Shown: positions 6,359-13,405, numbered from the stretch's first letter. The stretch is DNA of 19,441 nucleotides from DATLFA01 sp039934635 (GCA_039934635.1 JBDTLT010000092.1:1-19441), one strand, 5' to 3'. Numbers and translations: made by a program. The notes: generated by a model not told the origin, from the letters alone.

Positions 6359-7995
6359 GCGACACGGCGACGGGCGATGCTCGAGCATCGGCGCAACACT
6401 TCGACGTGATCGTCATCGGCGCCGGCTTCGGCGGTCTCTACGCGTTGCACAAACTGCGCGAGATCGGTTCGAGCGCGCGGGTGCTCGAGATGGGCGACGG
6501 CGTCGGCGGCACGTGGTACTGGAATCGCTACCCGGGAGCTCGGGTCGACGTCGAAGGCATCGAATACTCCTACAGCTTCTCGAAGGAACTCGAGCAAGAG
6601 TGGGACTGGAGCGAGGTGATGCCCGGCCAACCCGAGCTCGAACGGTATTTGAACTTCGTCACCGATCGTCTCGATCTCCGCCGTGATATCCAGCTCGGCA
6701 CAAAGGTCGTCGCCGCGACCTATGACGATGCGCGCAACGACTGGTTGGTCGAGACCGACACGGGCCAGTCGTTCGTGGCGCAGTTCGTCATCGCGGCCAC
6801 CGGCTGTCTTTCGGCACCGCTAAAGCCGAGCATCGACGGTATCGACTCGTTCGCCGGCGCGAGCTTGTTCACGAGCTTCTTCCCCAAGGAAGGGTTCGAC
6901 TTCACCGACAAACGCGTCGCGGTGATCGGCACTGGTTCGTCCGGCGTGCAGACGGTGCCGGTCGTGGCCGAGCAAGCCGAGCACACCTACGTCTTCCAAC
7001 GCTCGGCCGCCTTTACTCGGCCGGCGAACAATCGCCCGATCCCGCCCGACGAGATGCAGGCCATCAAAGCCGAATACCCGGACCTGCGGCGGCGCCAGCT
7101 CGAGGCGTACGCCGGCACGCTGCGCTTCGGCGCGGTGACCATCGCGCCGGTCGACGCGGCCGAAACGATTCTCGATGCGCCGGTCGAGGCGCGGCTGAGC
7201 AAGGTCGACGAGCTGGGGTGGGGCGCGCCGTGGGCGTGGGCCGACGTGATGGTCGACGTCGACGCCAACCGGGCCGGCGTCGAGCTGTACGGCGAGTTGA
7301 TCCGCCGGCACGTCGCGGATCCCGAGGTCGCCGAGTCGCTCGTTCCGCACTATCCGATCGGATGCAAACGGCTCATTCTCGACACCGGCTATTTCGAAAC
7401 GTTCAACCGTGACAACGCCACGCTCGTCGATCTGCGCAAGAACCCGATTCGATGCATCACGCCCACCGGGGTGCAGACCGAGAAGGCGCACTACGACGTC
7501 GACGTCATCGTCTACGCCACGGGGTTCGATGCAATGACCGGCGCCCTCAACCGCATCGATATCCGCGGGCGCGACGGTGAGCGGTTGCGTGACGTGTGGG
7601 CCGAAGGTCCGCGGACCCTGCTCGGCTTGCAGGTTGCGGGTTTCCCCAACTTCTTCACGATCACCGGGCCGGGCAGCCCGTCGGTGCACACCAACATGGT
7701 CATGGCGATCGAACAACACGTCGATTGGATCGCGGACCTCCTCGTGCGTCTGCGCGACAACGGCATGACCACGGTCGAAGCGACGGATGACGCGCAGGAT
7801 GCGTGGGTCGAACACGTGGCGTCGCTCGCTCACGGCACCATCCGCGCCTCGGAGAGCTGCAACTCGTGGTACATCGGCGCCAACGTGCCCGGCAAGCCAC
7901 GCGTCTACCAGGCGTACATCGGCGGCCAACCGCTCTATCGGCAGAAGTGCGACGAGGTCGCGGCGGCCGGCTACGAAGGCTTTCGGTTGACGTAG
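6355..7995 (+). CDS. FAD-dependent Baeyer-Villiger-type monooxygenase-like flavoprotein (546 aa)
   Basis: Class B flavoprotein monooxygenase family; canonical members use NADPH and O2 to insert oxygen next to a ketone. Seen: FAD Rossmann GAGFGG (residues 22-27); the second fingerprint GGTWYWNRYPGARVD (51-65); NADP Rossmann VIGTGSSG (190-197); and GCKR with K338/R339, matching the NADP-contacting Lys and catalytic Arg of phenylacetone monooxygenase. The classical fingerprint FxGxxxHxxxW(P/D) reads FAGASLFTSFFP at 166-177, so the His is F172 and the Trp is F176. The start is GTG 6355 with GGGGGG about 5 nt upstream. It lies 27 nt after the amidohydrolase, in the same operon. It is probably an oxygenase, but the altered fingerprint leaves true Baeyer-Villiger activity uncertain. 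Confidence 0.9.
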   Translation: MSDTATGDARASAQHFDVIVIGAGFGGLYALHKLREIGSSARVLEMGDGVGGTWYWNRYPGARVDVEGIEYSYSFSKELEQEWDWSEVMPGQPELERYLNFVTDRLDLRRDIQLGTKVVAATYDDARNDWLVETDTGQSFVAQFVIAATGCLSAPLKPSIDGIDSFAGASLFTSFFPKEGFDFTDKRVAVIGTGSSGVQTVPVVAEQAEHTYVFQRSAAFTRPANNRPIPPDEMQAIKAEYPDLRRRQLEAYAGTLRFGAVTIAPVDAAETILDAPVEARLSKVDELGWGAPWAWADVMVDVDANRAGVELYGELIRRHVADPEVAESLVPHYPIGCKRLILDTGYFETFNRDNATLVDLRKNPIRCITPTGVQTEKAHYDVDVIVYATGFDAMTGALNRIDIRGRDGERLRDVWAEGPRTLLGLQVAGFPNFFTITGPGSPSVHTNMVMAIEQHVDWIADLLVRLRDNGMTTVEATDDAQDAWVEHVASLAHGTIRASESCNSWYIGANVPGKPRVYQAYIGGQPLYRQKCDEVAAAGYEGFRLT

Positions 7996-8044
7996 CCGTC
8001 CGCTCGTAGCGCTGCATCGGCCCGTCAGAATGGAGCGAGCGCGA

Positions 8045-9253
8045 TCAGTCGGGCAGCAGCCACTCCGCGTTCTCGACGAAGACCTTGCGCATGATGTCGG
8101 GTCCGAAGCGCTCGAGCTTGCCGCTGATATCGCCCATCGGGTTCTTGCCGCCCTCGGGGTGCGGGTAGTCGCTCGCGTAGCAGTAGATCTCGGGCATGTC
8201 GAACTGCTCGATGTAGACATCGACCGGTTCGATGTCGAAGAGCGAGAGTCGCACGTTGCGCCGGATGTAGTCGGACGGTCTCATCGTGATCGGCAACTCG
8301 CCCTCCATGTTGTCGAGCGAGAACTTGCGCGAGTGCGAGTGCCAGAAGTCGAGGTTTTGCGCCAACGGTCCGACCCACTGAGCCAGCACTTCGCACGAAC
8401 CAAAACGCAACCGCGGGTGGCGCTCGAAGACACCGCCGAGCACCATGGTGGCGAGGAAGTTCTGCACCGGCAGATGCAGGGTCGACAACGTCCACGGGTC
8501 CATCTGGAACTCTTCGCCCGACTTCCATCCGACGAACGCGGGCGCGTTGCGCCATGCGGTCGTCATCAAGAAATCGGCGTCGGCGCCGAGGTGCGCCATC
8601 ACCGGCACGTCGGCCGCCGCGAGCATGCCCCACACCGGGTCGAGGTCCGGATGCGCCGGTGACACACCGCCGGGCAACGCCGCGCTCGGCACCCAGATGA
8701 CGCGCACGCCGTGGTCGATGAGCCGCTTGCATTCGGCATAGAGCGCGTCGACGGTGTCGGCGAGCGCGACGCCGACGGCGCGAATGCGGTCGGTCTGACG
8801 CGCGACGCGGATGCACCAGTCGTTGTAGGCGCTGATCAACTCGAGCGCGTAGGCCTTGCGATTGCCGGTGATGGACTTCAACATGTCGGGAAACTGGTCG
8901 CAACGGAAGTAGAAGCTGACCGCGTAGAGCCCGATGCTGCCGGGGAACATCATCTGACGACTCACCCCGGTGAAGTCGAGGACCTCGATGCGGCGCTCGA
9001 GATCGAACGCCCCGGGTGCGCTGGCGAACTTGGTGTTCCACACCGTGTCGGCAGTGATCTCGGTGTCATCGGCGGCGACGAACCGACGGATCGGCATCTT
9101 GGAACCCTCGAAAGCGCGCACGAACTCGCGCACCACCGACCCGAACTGTTCTTCCCACATGTTCATCGGCGTGTACTCGTGGCTGTCGGCATCGAGTATC
9201 TGCCCCGCGAACGGTTCGAGCACCTTGGGCAGAAAGGCAGTGGTTGTGGTCAT
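8045..9253 (-). CDS. Second amidohydrolase family 2 protein (402 aa)
   Basis: ACMSD-type TIM-barrel metalloprotein, only distantly similar to the one at 5179. Seen: DADSHEYTP (D23-x-H25), VPVMAHLGAD with a probable metal-binding His, and YASDYPHPEGG with the catalytic-type Asp. Where the first paralogue has FLEAGCGWVP, this one has GSCEVLAQWVG, so the Glu and Trp remain but the GCG turn does not. An approximately 20-residue extension follows the SDYPHPE motif. The start ATG 9253 has a strong AGGAGG 5 nt upstream and overlaps the SDR stop by 4 nt (ATGA), so the two are coupled. It is the last gene of the minus-strand unit dioxygenase-SDR-amidohydrolase and converges on the flavoprotein gene with a 49-nt gap. 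A longer open frame running upstream to 9820 overlaps the SDR and is not credible. Confidence 0.87.
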   Translation of the reverse strand: MTTTTAFLPKVLEPFAGQILDADSHEYTPMNMWEEQFGSVVREFVRAFEGSKMPIRRFVAADDTEITADTVWNTKFASAPGAFDLERRIEVLDFTGVSRQMMFPGSIGLYAVSFYFRCDQFPDMLKSITGNRKAYALELISAYNDWCIRVARQTDRIRAVGVALADTVDALYAECKRLIDHGVRVIWVPSAALPGGVSPAHPDLDPVWGMLAAADVPVMAHLGADADFLMTTAWRNAPAFVGWKSGEEFQMDPWTLSTLHLPVQNFLATMVLGGVFERHPRLRFGSCEVLAQWVGPLAQNLDFWHSHSRKFSLDNMEGELPITMRPSDYIRRNVRLSLFDIEPVDVYIEQFDMPEIYCYASDYPHPEGGKNPMGDISGKLERFGPDIMRKVFVENAEWLLPD

Positions 9254-10230
9254 TGCGTCCTCCTCGATACGGCTTCGGATGCCGCGGCGCCCGCGGCGAT
9301 GGTGACCGGCTCGGTCGCCCGGAACCCCAACACTTCGGCGTTGTAGGCGACGGCGTGCACGCCGTCGCGCATGACGACGTGTTCGCTCTCGCTCATGACC
9401 TCGGCGAAATGGTCGCGTACGTCCTCGGGCGTCAGATCGGGGTTGATGTAGCCGCGCGTTTCGGCGAGCAGCGTGCGGGCAACGCGACCGCCGCCGGCGA
9501 CGAGCAACTCGCCGTTGACCGGGCAATCTTCGTGCGCCAACAGCGCGACAAGTGGTGCCACCAACTCGGGGCGCATCGTGGCGAGGAACCAGTCGCGGAA
9601 CTGCGACTCGGCGAGGTTTTCGGCCATGCGAGTGGCGGCGGCGGGCTCTACGGCGTTGACCCGAATGCCGTACGCGGCGCCCTCGGCCGCCAAGCCGCGG
9701 GTCAACCCGATGTAACTCGCCTTCGCCACCGAATAGGGGATCGAGCGGGGCAGGCCGTGCAACGCGCTCGACGAGGTGAACACGATGCGGCCGGAATGCT
9801 GCGCCTGCATGATGGGCCACGCCTCTTGGGCCAACGCGTAGGCCGCGCCCGTGTTGATGGCGAGCAGCGCGTCGAGCCGCGCCAGCGACTCGTCCTCGAA
9901 GGCCATACCGCCGAGCGTGAACCCCGCGTTGTGCACGATCGCGTCGATGCGGTCGAACGCATTCACGGTTGCCCGCACCGCGCTACGGGCGCCGTGCTCG
10001 GTGGACAGGTCGCCGAGGTAGGCGATTGCCTGCCCGCCGGCGGCGTGGATCGCGGCGACCACTTCGTGCGCGGGGCTGGCGTCGGTGCCGGTGCCGTACA
10101 GTTCGGTGCCGGCGTCGCTCACGACAACTTGCGCGCCTCGCTCGGCGAACAACAGCGCGTGGCAACGGCCGATGCCTCGACCCGCGCCGGTGACGAGCAC
10201 CACCTGGTCGTCGAATCGCAGCGTGCTCAT
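9250..10230 (-). CDS. Short-chain dehydrogenase/reductase with C-terminal extension (326 aa)
   Basis: Classical SDR using NAD(P) to interconvert alcohols and ketones, often 3-hydroxyacyl substrates. Seen: cofactor motif TGAGRGIG (residues 14-21), NAG (101-103), N126, and the catalytic S153/Y166/K170 (FTSSSALHG then YSVAK). Beyond the usual 250 residues there is an extra segment of about 75 (from ARTLLAETRGY) like that in SDRs resembling the dehydrogenase part of peroxisomal multifunctional enzymes, which favours a beta-hydroxyacyl-CoA-like substrate. I start at ATG 10230 and not further upstream: this start lies 8 nt after the dioxygenase stop and gives a proper N-terminus. Its stop overlaps the next start. 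No strong Shine-Dalgarno, so coupling to the upstream gene is likely. Confidence 0.9.
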   Translation of the reverse strand: MSTLRFDDQVVLVTGAGRGIGRCHALLFAERGAQVVVSDAGTELYGTGTDASPAHEVVAAIHAAGGQAIAYLGDLSTEHGARSAVRATVNAFDRIDAIVHNAGFTLGGMAFEDESLARLDALLAINTGAAYALAQEAWPIMQAQHSGRIVFTSSSALHGLPRSIPYSVAKASYIGLTRGLAAEGAAYGIRVNAVEPAAATRMAENLAESQFRDWFLATMRPELVAPLVALLAHEDCPVNGELLVAGGGRVARTLLAETRGYINPDLTPEDVRDHFAEVMSESEHVVMRDGVHAVAYNAEVLGFRATEPVTIAAGAAASEAVSRRTQ

Positions 10231-10238
10231 GCTGTCGC

Positions 10239-11135
10239 CTATTCGGCGAGGCCGCCGTATTGACGCATGTGCCGGCGCAGGCCGCCCTTCACCGCGTCGC
10301 GCCGGTGCTGCACGCCGACGTTGTCCCACGCCACGATGTCGCCCGAGCGCCATTGGTGCGCGTACCGCGGCGCGTCATTGGTGATGTGGGCGCGCAACGC
10401 GCCGAGTATCTCGTCACTTTCTTCGCGGTTGATGCCGGCGACGCGATCGGCGAAGTCGTTGACGTAGAGCGCCCGCCGCCCGGTGTGCGGATGAGCGGTG
10501 AACACCGGATGCATCGCGTCGGCCAAACGCGGCAGCTCGCTCGGCGGTGGCAGTCGAGGATCGAAGTAGATGATCTGACGGTGCTCGAGTTCGCTGCGCA
10601 ACGCCCGCGGCAGCATCTCATAGGCCGTGTAGGTGTCGCGATACTCGGTGGGCACGACACCCTCGTCGACCTCGAGGGCCTCGAGCACGCTGACCACTTT
10701 GAGCATTGGTCGGTGGCTCTGGTCGTTGTGCCAGACGAGCTCGCTCGCGCCCTCGGGCCCCGGGTCGTAGTAGGTGGAGCCGGTGTTCGCGAGGTTGCGG
10801 TGTTGATACGCGACCATCTCTTTCGCGAGATCACTTGCGGGACCACCGAGATTGCGATGCCCGCTGTAGTGCGCGAAGCCATCCTCGGTCTCGAGTACCA
10901 ACCGTCCGAATGCTCTGAAGAACTCGTCGAGTTGTGGTTCGCTCGGCGCCGCTTGACCGCGCAAGACGAGCAGCAGCGACCGGCGCAGCGCAGCCGTCAG
11001 CAGCCGCACGCTGTCCGCGTCGGGCTTGCCCCACGTGATGCCAGTGACCTCGACCCCGAACGGGGCGTCGGGCAGACCGCGGAACTGCAACGCAGAGTCA
11101 CGAGGCACGTCGAGGCCGAGCGCGGGGGAGAACAC
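10239..11135 (-). CDS. TauD/TfdA-family 2-oxoglutarate/Fe(II) dioxygenase (298 aa)
   Basis: Non-haem iron dioxygenase; the family hydroxylates substrates such as taurine or 2,4-D while decarboxylating 2-oxoglutarate. Seen with numbering from GTG 11135: iron ligands H136-x-D138 (WHNDQSH) and distal H277 (NVGVQHRRD), and 2-oxoglutarate-binding arginines R288 and R291 (GGLRRHMRQ) about 11 and 14 residues after H277, as in TauD. Start choice: an open frame reaches back to a GTG at 11171, but that lies inside the divergent thioesterase gene. GTG 11135 follows TACCCT by exactly 6 nt, the leaderless spacing seen repeatedly here, so I prefer it. First gene of a three-gene unit. The substrate is unknown. 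Confidence 0.9.
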   Translation of the reverse strand: MFSPALGLDVPRDSALQFRGLPDAPFGVEVTGITWGKPDADSVRLLTAALRRSLLLVLRGQAAPSEPQLDEFFRAFGRLVLETEDGFAHYSGHRNLGGPASDLAKEMVAYQHRNLANTGSTYYDPGPEGASELVWHNDQSHRPMLKVVSVLEALEVDEGVVPTEYRDTYTAYEMLPRALRSELEHRQIIYFDPRLPPPSELPRLADAMHPVFTAHPHTGRRALYVNDFADRVAGINREESDEILGALRAHITNDAPRYAHQWRSGDIVAWDNVGVQHRRDAVKGGLRRHMRQYGGLAE

Positions 11136-11141
11136 GGGGCC

Positions 11142-11151
11142 AGGGTACTCT
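11142..11151. promoter_or_regulatory. Symmetric bidirectional -10 element (AGGGTACTCT)
   Basis: Plus strand: TACTCT (11146-11151), then 7 nt to GTG 11159. Minus strand: TACCCT (11147-11142), then 6 nt to GTG 11135. The two hexamers share the central TA, so one near-palindromic element can direct leaderless transcription of the dioxygenase and the thioesterase genes in opposite directions. Only 23 bp separate the two start codons, leaving no room for two independent promoters. Confidence 0.55.
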
Positions 11152-11158
11152 CGGCGCG

Positions 11159-11629
11159 GTGGGCGCGACACGCGACGAAGCGACGGGGCTGTGGCGTCCC
11201 GAGGGCTGCGTTCTCGATCTCGGTCAGGTGCTGGCAGTGGCCACGCAGACCAACGCCGCGCACCGCGCCATGGGCACCGAGCTGCTCGGGCTCGAACGCC
11301 ACGGCGTCACCCTCGGCCTCGCGTGGAGGGAGGATCTCGTCGATGTCGTTGGCGGTGGATTGGCCAACGGTGTGCTGGCAACGTTGCTCGATCACGCACT
11401 TTCGCTGGCGGTGTGGTTGTCGGTGAACGACGAGAACAACGGCGGGGCGACGATGGGCGTGCGGGTCGACTATTTCGCCCGGACCGAACCACGGCTCGGC
11501 GTACACGTTCGCGCAGAGTGCGTGCACCGAGCCGACTACGTCGCATTCGTGAAGGGCACCGCGTTCCATCCCGATCGTCCCGCTGCCGTCCTTGCGATGG
11601 GCACGGCCACCGTGGCGAAGCAACCATGA
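11159..11629 (+). CDS. Hotdog-fold thioesterase-like protein, PaaI family (156 aa)
   Basis: Single hotdog domain. Seen: the central helix segment GGLANGVLATLLDHALS, which aligns with the HGGVLAxLLD active-site region of PaaI thioesterases, followed by the strand MGVRVDYFARTEPRL and a C-terminal strand GTAFHPDRPAAVLAMGTAT. The Asp of the active-site helix is kept, but the HGG is replaced by ANG, so the usual substrate-binding His-Gly turn is missing. The adjacent gene shows the opposite pattern (HGG kept, Glu in place of Asp), which suggests a hetero-oligomer. The start is GTG 11159, leaderless from TACTCT. Its stop overlaps the next start by 4 nt (ATGA). Likely role: hydrolysing a CoA thioester from the adjoining pathway. 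Confidence 0.82.
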   Translation: MGATRDEATGLWRPEGCVLDLGQVLAVATQTNAAHRAMGTELLGLERHGVTLGLAWREDLVDVVGGGLANGVLATLLDHALSLAVWLSVNDENNGGATMGVRVDYFARTEPRLGVHVRAECVHRADYVAFVKGTAFHPDRPAAVLAMGTATVAKQP

Positions 11630-12003
11630 CGACGATCGACGAGTTGATCGCGGCGTCGCCCTACTACCGATACCTCGGTCTGCGCTACGGCCCGGCGGGC
11701 ACCGTCGTGTTACCGGCGGATCCGCGCAACATCGGCGATCACACGCGGTCGGTTTTGCACGGCGGTGTATTGGCGGCGTTCCTCGAAGCGGCTGGCTCGT
11801 TGCACCTGCGGGCGAGCGGCGCGATCGGTGCCGCGACGATCGAGTGCTCCACCGATTTTCTGCGCGCCGCACCCGTCACCGACACGACGGCATCGGTGAC
11901 GGTGGTGCGCCGCGGCCGACGCGTCGCTCATCTCCGCATCGACGCGTGGCAAGACGATGCGTCGCGGCTCGTCGCGGTCGCCCACGGGAGCTGGCTCGTT
12001 TGA
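11626..12003 (+). CDS. Hotdog-fold thioesterase, PaaI family (125 aa)
   Basis: Hotdog-domain protein with the active-site stretch VLHGGVLAAFLEAAG: the HGG turn is intact and the catalytic acid position is Glu, as in some 4-hydroxybenzoyl-CoA thioesterases. ECSTDFLRAAPVTD is the following core strand, and RRVAHLRIDAWQDD the last strands. Its ATG overlaps the stop of the preceding hotdog gene (ATGA), so the two are translated together. It lacks its own Shine-Dalgarno, supporting coupling. Its stop lies in a 14-bp palindrome shared with the converging AAC(3)-like gene. Probable acyl-CoA thioesterase or half of one. Confidence 0.87.
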   Translation: MTTIDELIAASPYYRYLGLRYGPAGTVVLPADPRNIGDHTRSVLHGGVLAAFLEAAGSLHLRASGAIGAATIECSTDFLRAAPVTDTTASVTVVRRGRRVAHLRIDAWQDDASRLVAVAHGSWLV

Positions 12004-12014
12004 GGCTCGCCTCA
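12001..12014. terminator. Short palindrome spanning both convergent stop codons
   Basis: TGAGGC-TC-GCCTCA is a perfect 6-bp stem with a 2-nt loop. The first three bases are the TGA of the thioesterase and the last three are the TGA of the opposite-strand AAC(3)-like gene. It could act as a weak bidirectional terminator or stall site. There is no U-run on either side, and a 2-nt loop is tight, so this is tentative. Confidence 0.3.
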
Positions 12015-12821
12015 CTCGGAGACGAGGTGCTCGGCCATCCACGCCACGCCGAAGTCGACCACGTCGGCCGCGTCGATGAGTTCACTGGTCGCCCGGCCGA
12101 CGACCCCCGTCGTGGCTCTGTCCGTGGCGAGGTAGTCGCGCAAGATCACCGGGAAATAGTCGCCGCCGGGATAGTCGACGATGCCGTCGCAGTCGTCGAG
12201 GCACGCCACGACGCGCAGCTCGGGATGTTTGCGCCCCTTGACGAGACGGTGCCGGCGCACGCGCCGTTTGGTCGGTAGTGGCACGAGGTACTCCGCGTAG
12301 TGGAGCACGGTGAGCGTGTCGAGGTCGGCGCCGAGGCGCAGCACCCGCCCGCCGGCGTCGACGAAACGATGCAGCACCGAGTCAGCGCCGTAGTAGTTGT
12401 CCCACGGGGCGTCATCGAGTAGTTGGTCGGCGAGTCGACCCGAAGCACCCATGCGGCCTTCTGGATGATCGTTGACCTTCGTGCGGGCACGGGTACGGAA
12501 CACTTCGGCCAACACACCGTTGTCCGGGTCCGCGGGCGCGACGAGGCAATCGAATGGCTCGGTGTCGCGCAACAACGCGGGTCGCTCGGACTCCGGTCGA
12601 TCGTTGACCCATCCGAAGTCGTCCCGCGCGCCGAGCGTCATCAATAGCGTGCCGCCCGCGCCCACCGCCGCCTCGAGCGCGTCGACGACGCCATCGGCGC
12701 CGCCATCGACGGGCCCGATCGAGCGCAACGACGCGTGCACCATGATCAAATCGCCACTGGTGACGCCCAGCCGACGGATGTCCTCGGCCAGTTGCTCGAC
12801 CGTCCATCGCGGAGATTCCAC
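12012..12821 (-). CDS. AAC(3)-family aminoglycoside N-acetyltransferase-like protein (269 aa)
   Basis: Member of the antibiotic N-acetyltransferase (AAC(3)) family, which moves an acetyl group from acetyl-CoA to an amine; many chromosomal members act on other amines. Seen: VHASLRSIG (residues 28-36), GGTLLMTLG (56-64), the family motif NDHPEGRMGASG with H119, and HYAEYLVPLPTKRR with H174 and E177. Length is typical. GTG 12821 lies exactly 6 nt after CAGAAT (12833-12828 on the minus strand), a -10-like hexamer, consistent with a leaderless start; a longer open frame upstream would overlap the NUDIX gene. It is the last gene of a minus-strand run and may confer resistance or detoxification, but the substrate is not determinable. 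Confidence 0.87.
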   Translation of the reverse strand: MESPRWTVEQLAEDIRRLGVTSGDLIMVHASLRSIGPVDGGADGVVDALEAAVGAGGTLLMTLGARDDFGWVNDRPESERPALLRDTEPFDCLVAPADPDNGVLAEVFRTRARTKVNDHPEGRMGASGRLADQLLDDAPWDNYYGADSVLHRFVDAGGRVLRLGADLDTLTVLHYAEYLVPLPTKRRVRRHRLVKGRKHPELRVVACLDDCDGIVDYPGGDYFPVILRDYLATDRATTGVVGRATSELIDAADVVDFGVAWMAEHLVSE

Positions 12822-12827
12822 GCCGAC

Positions 12828-12833
12828 ATTCTG
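12828..12833 (-). promoter_or_regulatory. Putative -10 element (CAGAAT) for the AAC(3)-like gene
   Basis: CAGAAT on the minus strand ends 6 nt before GTG 12821. It differs from TANNNT only at the first base. It lies in the 53-nt gap after the NUDIX gene and could give this gene its own leaderless transcript. Confidence 0.35.
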
Positions 12834-12874
12834 CCGCGCGGTCAGCACCGGTCCTGCTCGGTCTCGCTGTCGCG

Positions 12875-13405
12875 CTACGGCCCGAGCTCTATGGGCGATG
12901 ACGGCGGGCCATGCAACAGCAGCTGCGCGAGCAGTCCGGCGAGATCGCGGGGGATCAGTCGATCCGACGTGGAGGCGAGCTCGGTGGCCGCCCACCAACG
13001 GTACGCAGAGATCGTCGCGTGCTCGAGGGGAGTCCACCCGGTGCGAGAGACTTCCGCATTTGGAACGCGAGCGAGGAACCAATGCTCACGAATGTCGGTG
13101 AGCTGATCGAACATCGTCGCGACCAACCGCCGCCGTCCGACATCGATCAGTTCGGCGGGCGCGGCAAATCCGGTCTCTTCGAGGACCTCGCGTCGCGCTG
13201 CTTGGTCGATGGTTTCGCCGTCCTCGATACCCCCGCCGACCGGGCACCAGTAGTACTTTCCCCTGTCGGCGTAGCGCAACAGCAACAACCGGTCATGCTC
13301 GTCGACGAGCAAAACGCGGGCGCTGACTCGCAGCACCGCGTCGGTTGCAACTTCGTCCGGCCAGGGTTCCACCGCTATGGCGACAGCGTTCGCTCGACGT
13401 CCCAT
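12875..13405 (-). CDS. NUDIX hydrolase (about 166-176 aa)
   Basis: Pyrophosphohydrolase of nucleoside-diphosphate-linked compounds. The NUDIX box is perfectly canonical: G-x5-E-x7-REVLEETGF (GGIEDGETIDQAARREVLEE). Flanking strands RLLLLRYADRGKYYWCPVGG before it and REHWFLARVP after it are also typical. Two starts are possible: ATG 13405, which overlaps the DinB-like gene by 31 nt, or GTG 13372, which begins 2 nt after that gene's TAG. Neither has a clear Shine-Dalgarno, so translation is probably coupled to the upstream gene. I give the longer form but regard 13372 as at least as likely. House-cleaning or nucleotide-sugar roles are possible; the substrate is not predictable. Confidence 0.88.
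   Translation of the reverse strand: MGRRANAVAIAVEPWPDEVATDAVLRVSARVLLVDEHDRLLLLRYADRGKYYWCPVGGGIEDGETIDQAARREVLEETGFAAPAELIDVGRRRLVATMFDQLTDIREHWFLARVPNAEVSRTGWTPLEHATISAYRWWAATELASTSDRLIPRDLAGLLAQLLLHGPPSSPIELGP

Noticed and set aside
7996..8044. Possible terminator between convergent flavoprotein and amidohydrolase genes
   Set aside because: Only a CGCTCG/CGAGCG stem with a loop of about 30 nt and no U-run can be drawn; too weak to call.
6820..8220. Minus-strand open frame of 466 codons opposite the flavoprotein
   Set aside because: Shadow of the flavoprotein gene; no motif, and it runs into the convergent amidohydrolase.
8045..9820. N-terminal extension of the second amidohydrolase to 591 residues
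   Set aside because: The extra 189 residues are the SDR gene read in another frame, Arg-rich without motifs. ATG 9253 has a strong Shine-Dalgarno and a natural family N-terminus.
11136..11171. Longer start for the TauD-like gene at GTG 11171
   Set aside because: It would place the start inside the divergent thioesterase gene and add 12 residues (starting MSRPPRREYP) that look like non-coding sequence. GTG 11135 fits the leaderless spacing after TACCCT.
12012..12821. Calling the AAC(3)-like gene a clinical resistance gene
   Set aside because: The family includes many chromosomal acetyltransferases with other substrates. There is no mobile element or base-composition shift nearby to suggest acquired resistance.
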